Shown in pieces: positions 1-11,700 of a stretch of 64,000 nucleotides of DNA. The notes below the pieces were generated by a model. It saw nothing but the letters and a program-made list of their open reading frames with translations, was not told the origin of the DNA and made no database searches. Source of the DNA: Umbellularia californica (lineage: Eukaryota; Streptophyta; Magnoliopsida; Laurales; Lauraceae). The stretch covers positions 14,580,001 to 14,644,000 of the forward strand of contig JAPQWN010000001.1 in the NCBI GenBank assembly GCA_028538565.1, given 5' to 3'. The position numbers and the translations under genes were made by a program. Positions within the stretch are counted from its first letter, which is position 1. Each line of letters begins with the position of its first letter.

Positions 1-52
1 ATCAAAAGGGAAAACAAAAAAGGAGAAAGAGGAGGAGGAGGAGGAGACCCAC

Positions 53-275
53 CTCATTGAAAATTTGAAACAAACAGTGGGCCTTGTAATACTTGAGCTC
101 TAAATTGAGATAAAATAAGCATTCCACCCAAAATAAATCCCTAACCAAATACTTATATTTATATATTTCTAAGAATGCCGTACCCGTATCCGTATCCTAA
201 AATTTTGAAGTTGACGTATCGGACGCTCGTTCCCGTGTCCCGTATCCGTACCCGTGTCCGTATCCAAGCATCATA

Positions 276-309
<34 letters not shown>

Positions 310-1326
310 ATACTGCACAATTGTATTTAATGAGTTTCAATGTGAATGTAAATCATAAGCTACCAGATTGTAAGATTATAACCATTTGATAGACTGCAAA
401 TAGGCAGTTGAAGAGGAACACACCAATAACCTGCAAAAGGAAAATGCCTTGATCTTCCAATCTTCGCCTCTCCCCCTGCTGGGGGTGTTCGATACCAACC
501 TTTTGGATCAATTGACCATGGACCCAACAGGGGTGTTGATATCAACCTTTTGGATCAATTGACCATGGAGGCATGGGCCCAACATGGATGGAATTGATGA
601 CCACTAGGACAGTATCATTCTTTTGGATCAGGATCCCACAATTTCTCCAATAATAATTAATAATAATATCATAAACAACAATAACAGAAATGACAATAAT
701 GATGATGCACTCAAACGAGCATGATTATCAAGAAACAGAAAGACAGGTACCATAGTAACAATCATTAAAAGAACTGAATGGACTTTGATAGGTTGAACCT
801 AAAATCTATCATTTAAAGAAATACATATGTCAAATTGACATCTCAATTACGAACCTAGACTTTTGCCAAAAAAAAAAAAAAATTTAAAATTACGAATCTT
901 GACACTGAAAGGGCATGCAAATCAAGCACATTGATTCCAATTTTCTCCAAGTGCTTAAATGTCAGAATGGTGGGTTAATTTCAATTCAAAAGCTTGAGAT
1001 GGACAATGGTTACCAGACTAAGGAAAAAAAAATACAGGAAATAAAGAAAAGGATGTGGAAAATTTCACAGTTTGAAAATTCAAAATAGCACCCATAATTA
1101 TAAAATATACTCCAAGGACTGGAAATAAGAGATGTGGGTTTTCTTGCATTCCCAAGAAAAGGAGATTAACAAATGAAATAATCAAAGCTTTACAAAAAAA
1201 AAAAAAAAAAAAAGCATACCAAAAGAAAGAGCATACCCTTCTCCCACCAGGTGGCCTTGATGAAGCATCTTTTCTACCAGTGTTCCAATTTCCTCTTCAT
1301 GGTAAGCATCTTCCGACATCAACAAC
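53..1326 (-). CDS. Partial spliced gene of unknown function (three exon-like segments, runs off left edge)
   Basis: Three exon-like segments lie on the minus strand with GT-AG borders: about 1326-1237 (acceptor after GCATGCAG), 430-364 (acceptor after CCTTTTGCAG, donor GTAGC) and 99-53 (acceptor after CAATTTAG, donor GTGGGT). The last two join in one open frame of 38 codons across the intron (it begins VIGVFLFNCL and ends CLFQIFNE); the other frames of the 67-nt exon meet a stop there. The first segment is open in only one frame (contains SEDAYHEEEIGTLVEKM), and its phase does not join directly to the next, so an exon may be missed between them or another donor is used. I do not recognise the protein. 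The start codon is not found and later exons lie left of the window. Confidence 0.4.
170..308. repeat. CCGTATCC-type short repeats followed by a (TA)n microsatellite
   Basis: Positions 178-272 hold many spaced copies of CCGTATCC, CCCGTATCC and CCCGTGTCC, as in the subterminal regions of plant DNA transposons. A (TA)n run follows at about 275-307. It lies in the intron between the two left-most exon segments of the unknown gene. No target duplication was found, so only repeat status is claimed. Confidence 0.5.
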
Positions 1327-1381
1327 CTGCATGCAGAACACCACCAAAGATCAGTCAAGAGAACTCTTCAGAAACAGGAAC

Positions 1382-1417
<36 letters not shown>

Positions 1418-2951
1418 ACACATCAGTTTCATAAACAGGAACCCAATATGCCTAAATTCTATAGTTCTAGTCTTATACCACATACCATCTACAAATTGTC
1501 CAGATCTAACTTTTCAAAGCTAAGCCCACAAAACTGATAATGAAATGAAATCATTTGCTTAAAGCACTAACCAGGGGAACAAAAAATCCGAACTTTCCAT
1601 GATTCAATCAAGCAATCACTATGGAAATGGGAAGAATATATGAGATAATATGTAAACAATTGTGATACGAGACAAAAGCAAATAATATCAAGTTGCAATT
1701 GATTTAATAAAAAATCAATCCCTCTAAGCCACATCAAATGCTGCGGCAAGGGATGAGCAGCAATCAGAGGAGAAATATGAAGAAGATCAGCAATAAATAG
1801 ACAAATTGAACATCCAAAAGCAAATCACTTGTCTCGACCTGACGACACAAGACACAACGAACAAACAGAGGATAACTGCCAAAGCAACCACAATGCAACA
1901 GCTTTCTTGCAAACCCCACTCCTCAAAAACATCAGCTTGATCACCCAATCAAAGCCCACAAATATTTACACTCAACCATCGAAATAAAATAACAAAAGAC
2001 CGAAAGAACATGACAATAACATGTAGAGCCAAAAACCATAAATAACTAGAAATGTGCATAAGACAGAGCAAGCAGAGATCTGTCAAACTGAGCGAGGGCC
2101 CGTTTGGATACCACCCAAAATAACATCTTTTGACATTTTCGTCAGCTCCAAATGTTGATGATTTGAAGCCCAAACTACCCCAGAAAAACAAATCATTGGG
2201 TTTCACTCGCAATTTCATCTCATCCAAACATACCCAAAAAAACAAAACACTCGATAACCAAACAGAAGCAACATATAAACCAAACCAAAAAACAAATGCA
2301 GCTAAATCTTACATCGGATCGCTCGATTTCACTCGCCACAAAACCCCATAAGACCATCCATCTTCACAACAGAGCATCCGAAGAGCCTCTTTGTGCTGCA
2401 AACCCATCTCTTCTCTTCACGTGTCAATCCAACTTCTCAGAAAAAACGAAAAAGATGAACACTTCAAATAAAACTAAAACAGGAGCTCTTCTTCCTTTCC
2501 GTCTCAGAGCTGAAACACAAGCAGAAAAACCGGTTTTCATGCAATCATTCGACAGCATGGAGAGAGAAAAAAGCGGTTTTTAGGAAACGCATCGGCGGTT
2601 TTTATAAAGCTGGGATTGTGAGAGCAGACAAACGTCAACTTGAGGGGGTTAGTGGAAAAGAGGCGCTGGTTTTTATAGGGAAAGAAAGCGGTTTTAAAAC
2701 GGTGGTTTTGGACTTTGGAGTGGTTTTGGGTAGCTGAGAAACAAACAAACAAAACAAAATCCAGGAAATATCAATTTCCCGCCTTTAACAGTATCTAACT
2801 CAGTATCTAAGTCGATACGAGTCTGGATCCTCTCAGTATCAGCCTTAATAAAAACAGTGTGGCTCCATAATCATACACTAACTATATACATCTGAACCTA
2901 TCAAAATAAAAACTCAATCTTTTTTTTCTTTTTTTAATGTCTCTAAAGTGA
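1327..2951. other. Upstream or intronic sequence, no gene recognised; (TC)n(AC)n microsatellite
   Basis: This stretch is upstream (minus strand) of the partial gene and may contain its 5' exons. A (TC)n(AC)n tract lies at about 1382-1416. The motif GGGCCCGTTTGGATA at about 2097 resembles the end of a plant DNA transposon, but no partner end was found. Open frames here are short and unlike any family I know. Confidence 0.4.
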
Positions 2952-3108
2952 AGAATCTGGATCCTCTATGCAGCTGGCATATGCTCTATCAACTCACAAA
3001 AACACTGCACTTGATCTTCCAATGGAGCAGCTGCATGTGGTTTTTATGGTGACGTGGCTTATACCGAGTGGTCCGAGCATATGCCAACTGTATTAGAGGA
3101 TCTGGACC
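2952..3108. mobile_element. Hairpin MITE, about 155 bp
   Basis: The two ends are inverted copies: CTGGATCCTCTATGCAG on the left pairs with the reverse of the right end, and GGCATATGCTC recurs in both arms. The centre holds GACGTGGCTTATACC. The size and fold suit a miniature inverted-repeat element. A related hairpin with similar GGATC ends and a GACGTGGC centre lies at 10095-10217. No transposase is present and the target duplication is not clear. Confidence 0.55.
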
Positions 3109-3112
3109 ATAG

Positions 3113-3515
3113 TTATTAATATCATTTCGGACCTCATTTCACTCTGGCCTGCAAAATGAAAAGCTTTTGCCGATTTGGGATTTCGGCGAAACTTTTCGGA
3201 ATTACATTTTGGGAAAAATATAACATAATATATATACATATAAAAGTAAAAAAATAGAAAAAGTAATAAATATAGATTTAATCCATTATAGTAATTTTTT
3301 TGGAATTATATTTGTAAAAATGTAATAAATACAAAATATATGTGTTAAAAAAGTAAAAAAAAAATAATTATGTAAAATTTCATTTCGGCCCTCGAATTTC
3401 GGCCGAGATTGACCGAAATTCAAACCGAAAAGTTTGTGCTGAAATTTCATTTCGGCCACTTACCGAAACGAAAAATTTCGGCCATTTCAACCGAGACGAA
3501 ACGAAATTAATAATT
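3113..3515. mobile_element. TTTCGGCC-rich inverted-repeat element (MITE-like)
   Basis: The left end TTATTAATATCATTTCGG pairs with the reverse complement of the right end (TTATTAATTTCGTTTCG). Inside, TTTCGG or CCGAAA occurs many times, mainly near both ends, around an AT-rich core. That is the architecture of a non-autonomous DNA transposon with subterminal repeats. It abuts the hairpin MITE on its left. Superfamily not assigned; no coding potential. Confidence 0.5.
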
Positions 3516-3529
3516 ATAATCTGGACTCT

Positions 3530-5206
3530 GAAACAAAACTTCTAGATTTATTGCTTGAAAAGTATTTTGAAAATATTATACTGTGTTATTCACAAGTTTA
3601 TAAGTAATATATATATCTAAATGCGGAGTCAACTTAAGAACAAATTCAGATCTTTGTGTAAGTAATATATATCTAAATATGGGATCAACTTAGAACAAGA
3701 TCCGATCTTCATATAAGATGGGGCATCTATTTTGAGCTGTATAGATTTTATTTAAAAGCTGGCATTGCTAAATTATCAAGATGGAGATTGAGAGGATCTA
3801 GAGTGAACTTTTGTTATATCTTCTTTACAGTCTCTATTATGGGGATACATCTATGAAAAGAAGGAAAACCACTTGCTGTATTGCTGTGGGTTAGGAAACT
3901 GAGACCATGGGCTTGTGAGATATATAGATCATGCATACACCAGATGATGGGAGGGTGAATTATCTGGTCTGGACATACTGATGGACGGTGGAAATTGCGA
4001 GGGGGTATGGAAGAAATTAATAGAGATGGTCCTGGACAGAGGGTGTAGGGTTTATAGGGGTCAAGCCCTGATGCGACCCCTCGAACCATGGGCTTCTGCT
4101 TGTCAGGTCTCATCCAACCCCTACTAGTAGAATTATTGCAAAGTATATAATATTGTAGGAGGAATTATGGGAGAGACTGGTGTCCTGTAGTTTGTGGTTA
4201 TCAAGGAAATGATTTGACTGTTCCTTAACATGTGGGGCCATTGTGGGCCATTCCTAATATTATTTACAGGCTTCTGTGATGATGATGGGTCATGCATTTG
4301 TTGTATAATTTGAATCGCTGTATAGACTATGAAGGACATCTTCAATCATGCCCTTGACAGGGAACGGTTGGTAATATCTGAAGAATTCACCAGGATTTTG
4401 CACATTTGAGGATTCCTCTCTCTTTCTTCAGTGCAACTTCATATCATTGTCAATGCATGATATAATCATGTAGTTGAGGGAAATTCTTATTGATACATAC
4501 ACTGGAAAAATAAGAATTTTGAATCCCCATGAGAGGAGGACGGCTGGAAATCCTCGAAAGTAAGGATTTTTATTGGCCCAAATACTTGTGAATTTATAAT
4601 TACAAATGTGGATTTCCACGGCTTTGTAAAATAATGGCAAGAAATCGTCGAGGACTTGATTGTCAAATGTGACATGGAGGAATAGCACAGTTGTGGAGAG
4701 TCTTATTCTGGGTTAACTACAGAAAGTTCGATCATGTTTTCTCTCTCTAGATTTTGCAGGCAACTCTCTTTCCCGCATGTATGAGTAATCTTCTCCTTGG
4801 TGTGAGCAAGAGATTACTCTCGCGTCACTCGGTTCTCTCAAGGGTCCAACCCAATTAAGTTTTACGCACACAAAAAAAAAAAAAAAAAGAAAAGAAAAAG
4901 AAAAAGTAAAAAACAAAAGCATCAGGTCCTTTATGGAAATGCCTCATAGTTTTAATCCTACAAAAATTGTAAATATGGTTAAATAACCTCCATGCACTGT
5001 GGATGTGCAATTATCATCTAATTTGGTTTAATTTAAATGGTTTTCCACCAAATACGCATTACTAGTTTAACCAAAGTCATTGATTGTGCATCAAAGCATC
5101 TTCTTAGGATATAAATAAAGTAAGTTGTTGGGATATCTAAATTAGTTGTCATTAGTTTAGACGGATGAGTAGATAATGAACAATGTTGCAATGACATATA
5201 TAAAGA
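3530..5206. other. Intergenic, no gene seen
   Basis: AT-rich DNA with only short open frames. A direct repeat of about 45 bp (AGTAATATATATCTAAAT and neighbours) lies near 3604 and 3660, and a poly(A)-rich tract is at about 4870-4910. No protein family, RNA gene or complete transposon was recognised. Confidence 0.5.
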
Positions 5207-6293
5207 TTAGTTCTAGAGGATTTTACTTATAAAATTCTGAAAGTCAGTCATTTATCCTGAGGGTCCCCACAAAAGATGCAGCACCAATGGGGTCCGTCAA
5301 GACCAATTTGATTTTTTTTTTAACTGAGATAAGTGACGCTAGCGTCCCTTGATTTTGACGCAAGCGACGCTAGCATCGTCTTCACCACTCCTAATGCTCG
5401 ATGGAGGAGTTGCGACCCGACAACAACGATCTTTATCCTCCTGCCCACATGGACAGTGGAGACCCGAACAATTGGAGCAAGGAAGACAATCCAATGGTTT
5501 AAGATCGCCCTCCATCTGCAATAGATACCCCTGCTCCTTCCTTCGAAGGTGAAAAAAACCCTAACGCCAACACCAACCCTCTCTTGTTTTTTTATTGTAA
5601 AACTCAGGGTACTGTCAAATCAAATCGATTTTGATGTGCATAGATGTAAATATGATTGGTTCTTGCTTTAGATTAGAAGGGTTTTCTTTCTCTTTTGAGT
5701 AGATTTTTGTTTTTTGATTATGGATGTTGATTTGGGGCTTTATGCGATAGTTGAATTTAGTTGAAGGCAGGAGATTGATTTCTTGTTAGCAAAAGGGAAA
5801 TCTTGTGGCGCGAAAAGAAGTTTCGCAATTGGAAGGAATTCTGGATAGCTCGATTTATGGTGCGATGGTGTTCTTCTGAAACCTTATTAGAGCCCAAGTT
5901 CCTTCAATTGAATCTTTTTTCTTCGCTATCTCCTGAAAACACCCACTTTTTATACCATTGATCATGTATTGTTTCCACTTTTATTCCACCTCTGCGCCAC
6001 GTGAAAACATCTATTTGTTTATTCAGTGTCGAGTTGAATCATTTGTTCCGCAGCATACATAGGAGGTGGCGAAAAAGGTACAGCACCAACGGAGGAGGAG
6101 AGAAAGAAGAAGGTATTAAGAGATGGCAAAGGACGATGCTAGCGTTGCTTGCGTCAGAACCAAGCGACGCTAGTGTCACTTAACTCAGATTTCAGAAAAA
6201 AGAAAAATCAAAGTGGTCCTGACTCACCTCATTGATGCTGCAAGGTAAATGGCTGAATTTGGGGATTTTATCAGTAAAATCCTTTTATTTCTA
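5207..6293. mobile_element. Mutator-like (MULE) non-autonomous element with long TIRs and 9-bp target duplication
   Basis: The element runs 5216-6284. Its ends GAGGATTTTACTTATAAAA and AAGGATTTTACTGATAAAA (right end reversed) open terminal inverted repeats that stay alignable for roughly 170 bp inward, reaching the shared GACGCTAGC and GACGCAAGC motifs. It is flanked by TTAGTTCTA (5207-5215) and TTATTTCTA (6285-6293), a 9-bp duplication with one mismatch. Long TIRs plus a 9-bp duplication are typical of MULEs. No transposase is present. From ATG 5449 a short exon-like frame reads into a possible donor GAAG|GTGAAA near 5550, but holds an in-frame TAA; it may be captured host sequence. Confidence 0.7.
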
Positions 6294-7953
6294 TCCTACT
6301 ATTTACATATATATATTTATGACATCAACAACCTTTATTACACTACCCTTTCACTCTTGACTCTCCCTGCTCCGAGAACTGCCAAGCATTTGACATGCTC
6401 ATGACGCATGGGTAGATTACATCAAATTTCTAGCGTATCCAGGCGGCCATGCCCTAAGCTTAGGGAGCTCCCACCCATAATTCGAAAGAGAAAGTTGCAA
6501 AGCTAAAAAACAAAAGCAAGATATATATGGTCCCCCATTTATGGACTCCAGTGTGAGAATCTTTGACTTAAACACCCTATACATAACAAGCCCAAACCTT
6601 AGCATTTCTTTTATTTTCCATATTTTATTTTTAACTTTATCATAATAAAATTTTTAGGGCATACCGACAATGGGTAAAAGGAAAATTCATGAAAAGCATG
6701 CAACCTGATCCCTACGATGATTTGGTTGCAACCATTGACAACAATGAACTCAACCTAAAAACCGGACTCATTTATCAATCGGATAAAAAATGTCAACCTA
6801 AACTCAATCTGAAATTAAAAGTTCAACCTAAATCTTGAATTATCAGGTTGGGTTGAGGTCGGGTTGGTAGATTGGGTCAGGAATTGAAACCCCGAGTTTC
6901 AAGTATTTTTTTTTCATTTTAAAAATGATCTACTAGCTTGGAGTGAACAACACCAACTAGTGTTAGTCAAAGTCAATGCTCAACATTCCCTTTAGCTCGG
7001 CATGGTTTTTATGAACGGAAGGTATTTTGTCCCGAGCCAAAATTATCATCTTTGACTCACACAACATCATCATCTCATTTGTTCTGAGTCTTCGGAACCA
7101 CTAATTATATTTGGCAAAATCATAATGTTTTGCTCCTAACCCTATCATCTTTTTGTCCCTATCATTGGTGTCCCACTTAATGAAACTTCATCGGTTTTGT
7201 ATGTGGTTTGACAAGCATTTAGCAGCCCACCATCAGCTAATGAGTTGGAAAATACAAAGGAGAATGAAAGCCTGCAAGAGGTACCCCACCACTGCCCACA
7301 AGCACAAAGCTGTTCCCATTGTCCATGGCATCAGAAGTTCAGAACCCCATATTTCTACATGGGAAAGTCTATGATGTTGTCTCCTCAGACAAGCACAGAT
7401 GTTCCTCATCATAACCGTCCAGACCTGAGTCAATGGTGTTAAAGGCTCTCCCTTTTATCTTCTCTAATGGAAAGAGGGGAAAAAAGTATTCTTAGGCTTT
7501 TAACGTGAAGGAGAAAAAAGATTTAAGACTTGGGTCACAGTAGGAGGCCTACTTAGTTGGAAAAAATGAGCAAAATATCATATGAAGGGTATTATATCAT
7601 GCCAGTAGCTTCTTAGTCAATGGAACATACGTGATCTGAACTCCATCAGTTGTAGGCAATCGGGGGAGATATTTTGGTTTCTCTTTTGAGCATGTGGAAT
7701 GATGGGGCATGGGAGATGATCATCATCACCATCTCTCTTTTAAACCTATGCCACAATATTGGCTACAAGATTGTAAAATCTTTCTTCTTTTTTTCAATGT
7801 AACCGTTATTTACATAAAACTTGAAACTAAAAGGATAGGCATAAGGTGACCCTATTATTGTGCCATCTCTCATGCTATCTCGGAGGAAGCCAATCTATAT
7901 TAACCACTCAACCTATGCAATTAGCACAACCCATATGTGGTGCCAATATGGTC
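6294..7953. other. Intergenic, repeat fragments, no gene recognised
   Basis: Positions 6740-6900 hold GGTTGGGTTGAGGTCGGG-type sequence as in eroded hAT MITEs. An open frame at 7245-7442 (+, 65 codons, rich in Cys, His and Pro) matches nothing I know and has no splice or promoter context, so it is not called a gene. Confidence 0.4.
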
Positions 7954-8730
7954 ACTATTCAGCGGCGGCTCCAAAAATTCGAATCAGTTGGGTCAATAAA
8001 AGACTTATCTTCCGCAAATCGAATGAATTTATTTATTTTTATTATCAACATATGTCAACTACTTTCTATAATTCGATCAGTATAATATAAAATTATCTAA
8101 TAATCTATTTCCAATAATCCGACAAAGATAATATTGAATTCTAGAAATTTTAATATATTGTTACTAATAATTCTTAATCCAAAAAGAAAATTTAAATACA
8201 TAAACTCCTACAGTTGCCCTCAACAAATTTTCATGTGTTGAAAATCATTGCATAATAACTTCATTATCAACACTAGCAACTACATCATTTTCAATAAATG
8301 TAACCAAATAGTCATTCATCCATTGATCTCCCATTCGGCTATACAACTTGTTATTTACATACATCACTGCTGAAAAAGCTCTTTCCACTAATTTTCTAGC
8401 AATGTCACAAATTCCTTAAAGTTCTAAAAACTCGTTGCTAGAGCGCATATCAATAATGTAGGCCCATTAATATTTTTTTTATTTTGGTAGTCAGTTGGTC
8501 CATTAACTTAGGCGGTATGTATTTTACGGTGATTGTAGTTCACTACCATAGCACTAAAGAAAAGGTGTAAAGTTAGCTAATATGGGGTAAAATTCTTAAA
8601 TTGAGTGAGGTCGAAAGCTTCTTATAAGTTTAATTCATGACATAAAAAAATTATTTTTAAATACTTTTCAGATCTCAATGGGGTCAAATGATCTTACTGT
8701 GATCAATGTGGCGCCGCCCATGACTATTCA
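7954..8730. mobile_element. hAT element remnant with 8-bp target duplication
   Basis: Eight-base repeats ACTATTCA flank the element (7954-7961 and 8723-8730). Its ends are GCGGCGGCTCC on the left and GGCGCCGCCCATG on the right, imperfect inverted repeats of the GGCGGC type found in plant hAT elements. The interior keeps a piece of hAT transposase on the minus strand. The exact first base is uncertain because TSD and TIR share CA. Confidence 0.65.
8245..8412 (-). pseudogene. hAT transposase C-terminal fragment
   Basis: On the minus strand a frame reads LVERAFSAVMYVNNKL, then RMGDQWMNDYLVTFIE and ends with DNEVIMQ and a TGA at 8247-8245. This matches the remembered pattern of the C-terminal dimerisation region of plant hAT transposases (ERAFSAM...K..LRNRMGD.W.ND). 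Only about 55 residues remain; the catalytic body and zinc finger are gone. It sits inside the hAT remnant, which supports both calls. Confidence 0.65.
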
Positions 8731-10094
8731 ACCAATACTTGGTATCTATTTTGTTTGAGTCGTTTACTTGGTATCTATTTTATTTGAGTCGTTTGTAAAA
8801 CATATGCGAAGACAGTATTGTATAACCTTTTGGTTCTTCATGGAACTCACCACATTTTCTTTACCCCCACCACCGGAAAGGTTTTTGGATTCACGGAAAA
8901 TCATGTTAAAAAAGTTGCTTTTTCAATTAAAAACCCATCTGCACGAAAAACAAGAAAATCAAGCCCGTTTTCACTCTTCTTCCACGAAAAATGCATTATA
9001 CAAGCATGCCTTTATGTTGCCTGTACAGTACAGCCGATGCATTCTTGTGTTTTGGCCCGACCATTACACAGTCAGTTCCTCGTATTTGAATCCTTTTCTT
9101 GCTGTGTCATAATCGTTAAAGGGCATGAACTACATAACTGTTTTGCTCTCACATGTGCCCAAATTATAACCAAGATAAAAAATTTGAAAGATGCTCGAGA
9201 GGATTTTCATATATTACAGAACTGTTAGAATATTGTGAGATTTTCAGAATAGGTCCCAACATTTTCGCAATAATGTGGTAATCATGTGTCTTAGGTTTTT
9301 TTGTATTTTTTTTCCATGCCATGCTTTTAAGCAATTTAACATATTAAGTTATAAATTTTAAAACTAATATATTTATCATATTTGGACCAAACTCACGTTG
9401 TTTCTGTGTAGAGAAGGTGGCTCACCACTCATCAATAAGTGGACTGGAAAAGAACTATGCCTACCTATAAGTAGTTGCAACAAAGAACAAAAAAGATGTC
9501 ATCTAACCGTATCTTAGATAATTTAAGGGAATGAATATTGAACTATGCCTACAAACTACTTGCACTTAGTTTATGAACATCCCTATATGATAGTAGTTTA
9601 TGCACATTTTCTTAATTGAGTTACGCTACATAACTCCCCAGGTGTTTTTCTAAAAATAAATGCCCCTCTTTTAACCGATGAAAGTATGACACATGTCATC
9701 AGTAATACACATATCCAATTTTCTCTCCTAAATATTCTACTACAAAGGTGGATATCTTAAAATACTAACAAATCATTGGTTATTAGATAGTGGCAGAAAC
9801 TCTCCTTTTGAGATAGGAGAGTTTTTGAGAATTTCTCTTCTTAATTATATTCGGAGAGAACAAAAGGCTTGAAAACCCTAAGATTATATTGTGATAGGAA
9901 TCCTTGGCAATGAGATTTGTGACAATAGCTTCAAGAAAAGTTAGGTAAAACCCCATGTATTTTGAGAATTATAAAGAATCACCCTCATTTTACAAATAAC
10001 TACCTTTATTAATATACACACATAGAGGTCAATCACCATGGTGATAAAACTAAGACTACATTTTCATACGACTGAATAAAGTATGTCATTCAAA
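8731..10094. other. Intergenic, no gene recognised
   Basis: Two overlapping open frames (8768-9112 and 8818-9228, +) are 114 and 136 codons long but resemble nothing known, lack gene context and probably arise by chance. The rest is AT-rich. Confidence 0.4.
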
Positions 10095-10217
10095 AGAGTC
10101 CGGATCACCTATCACAGATTTACACCTTCACCATCTAAATTTTTGGATGACGTGGCAGACTGTTATTGGTCCACTCACTGTGAAGGTGTAACAAATACGA
10201 TAGGTGATCCAGACTCC
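10095..10217. mobile_element. Short hairpin MITE, about 120 bp
   Basis: The left end AGAGTCCGGATCACCTATC pairs with the reverse of the right end GGAGTCTGGATCACCTATC, and the match goes on through TTACACCTTCAC in both arms. The centre contains GATGACGTGGCAGAC. It is similar to the hairpin at 2952-3108. Non-coding. Confidence 0.6.
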
Positions 10218-11469
10218 ATTCAAAAAAGTGATTATGTATAGATTACAAAGGTTAATTAAGGAGATAATTATGACAAGAAATCACGCAATCTTATATCTGA
10301 TCTATTGAAGATCTTTTCTAATTTTATTAGATAAATAACATTCATCTAATCCTATCAAGAATCCTTCTCAATCTCATTAAATACAAAATATATATTTTAA
10401 TGCATATCCTAACATATCTCATCACACCCTTCCTAATATAGAAGATTTTCTATCAGATTTGATTAATTGATGAAATCAACGTGTAAGAGGCTGATACCTT
10501 ACCCAGCTCAGCTGACCTAGTTTTAGTGGCGAACCCAGGATTTTCGCTTGAGGGGGGCTTGAAATTTTTTTTTAATTCAAAATGATAACTTGACAGATAG
10601 TTTTAGTAATGGCCAATCTGATACGCATTGGCTGAGTTTTAAGAGCTATTAAAAAAATACTAGTATTTTATAACACCATATAAGATAAAGAGCCAACACT
10701 CAATTGTAGATCTCAAAGTGATCCACCCAGTTTGCGCTCATATGCAATTGTTTGCTTTCTATTGTAGAAAATCATTTTTAAAAATTTTCTTTTCTGTGAA
10801 GAGAATTATTGCACCAACCAGTGGAAAATGAGTCGCATAGAAAATCTTAGTGATTTTCCTCATGTTAGGCAAATGTGCCCCCAAAGACTCCATGTCAATA
10901 TGGTGGCAGGAGATAGAGTTAGGCAAAATATGAAAATGCAAGGATGAAAATGTTAGATGTCAAGAAGGTAAAATTGATTTAGCAAACGATAAGCAAATTG
11001 ACAATTGGTACATGAAAGCAGAGAAACTGAACAAATAAGGCTACCTACCTAGCGGGGGTTTTCGAGAATAAAAGGAAAAATGGGAAGCAGCGGTGGCGCC
11101 GCACCGCGAGGAATACCTACCTACAAAGGGGTGACGGTGGTGCACCAAAGTCGAATACGGAGTGTGATTTGAGGGTCTCTTCCGGTTTTGGGATTTTTAA
11201 GATAGAGAGAGTTTGGAAAAATAGATGGGGGCTGGGCTGGTTGGGCTTTAGAGAATTTATGGGCATTTTTCCAATTGGGTGGGGGTTGCAGCCCTCACAT
11301 CCCTATATGTGTGTCCGCTCATGCCTAGTTTGTTTTTTAAAGCTATGTTATTTGTGGCCTAGTGTTTTTCTTTGTTTTGAATGAAGACTCTTCTGTTAAC
11401 AAACAAAAAATGTGTCAGAGGTTCAAACCTTTTACCGATCTAACCTTGTTTATGTTTTTTTTTTTTTTT
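10218..11469. other. Intergenic; hAT-type end sequence near 10527
   Basis: AGTGGCGAACCCAGGATTTT at about 10527 resembles the terminus of the TGGCGGA-type hAT elements common in plants, but no matching end was found. GC-richer sequence at 11085-11125 includes GGTGGCGCCGCACCGCG. No coding region recognised. Confidence 0.35.
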
Positions 11470-11700
11470 AACTCGGCCGAGAGGGCTAGAATCCAAGAGA
11501 GCGCCCATGCACACGGGAAGACAGGCTGCACGAGTAGAAAGGAGGCTCACACAAGAGAGAAAGAAACCCGCACAAGCGGGAAGAAAGCCCACACAAGTGG
11601 AAAAATGTGGCATACCCAAGGTTCAAACTCTGAACACCCAGGTGAGAACTGTCGCCACTTCCCAGTGAGGTAAGTGGCGGTTCTCAACCTTATTTATGTT
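11470..11700 (+). repeat. Unclassified dispersed repeat, copy 1 (related to 58560-58725)
   Basis: Short CACAAG-type tandem motifs are followed by GGTTCAAACTCTG and a small hairpin whose arms both hold GAGAACTG or its reverse, around CCAGTGAGGTAAG. A second copy with the same order (AATGTTCAAATTCTG, then AGGTGAGAACTG, then CCAGTGAGGTAAGAGG) lies near 58600-58720. This shows a dispersed family; SINE origin is possible but not shown. Confidence 0.5.

Noticed and set aside
8818..9228. Plus-strand frame of 136 codons
   Set aside because: No recognisable domain, overlaps another open frame of similar length, and lies between transposon remnants.
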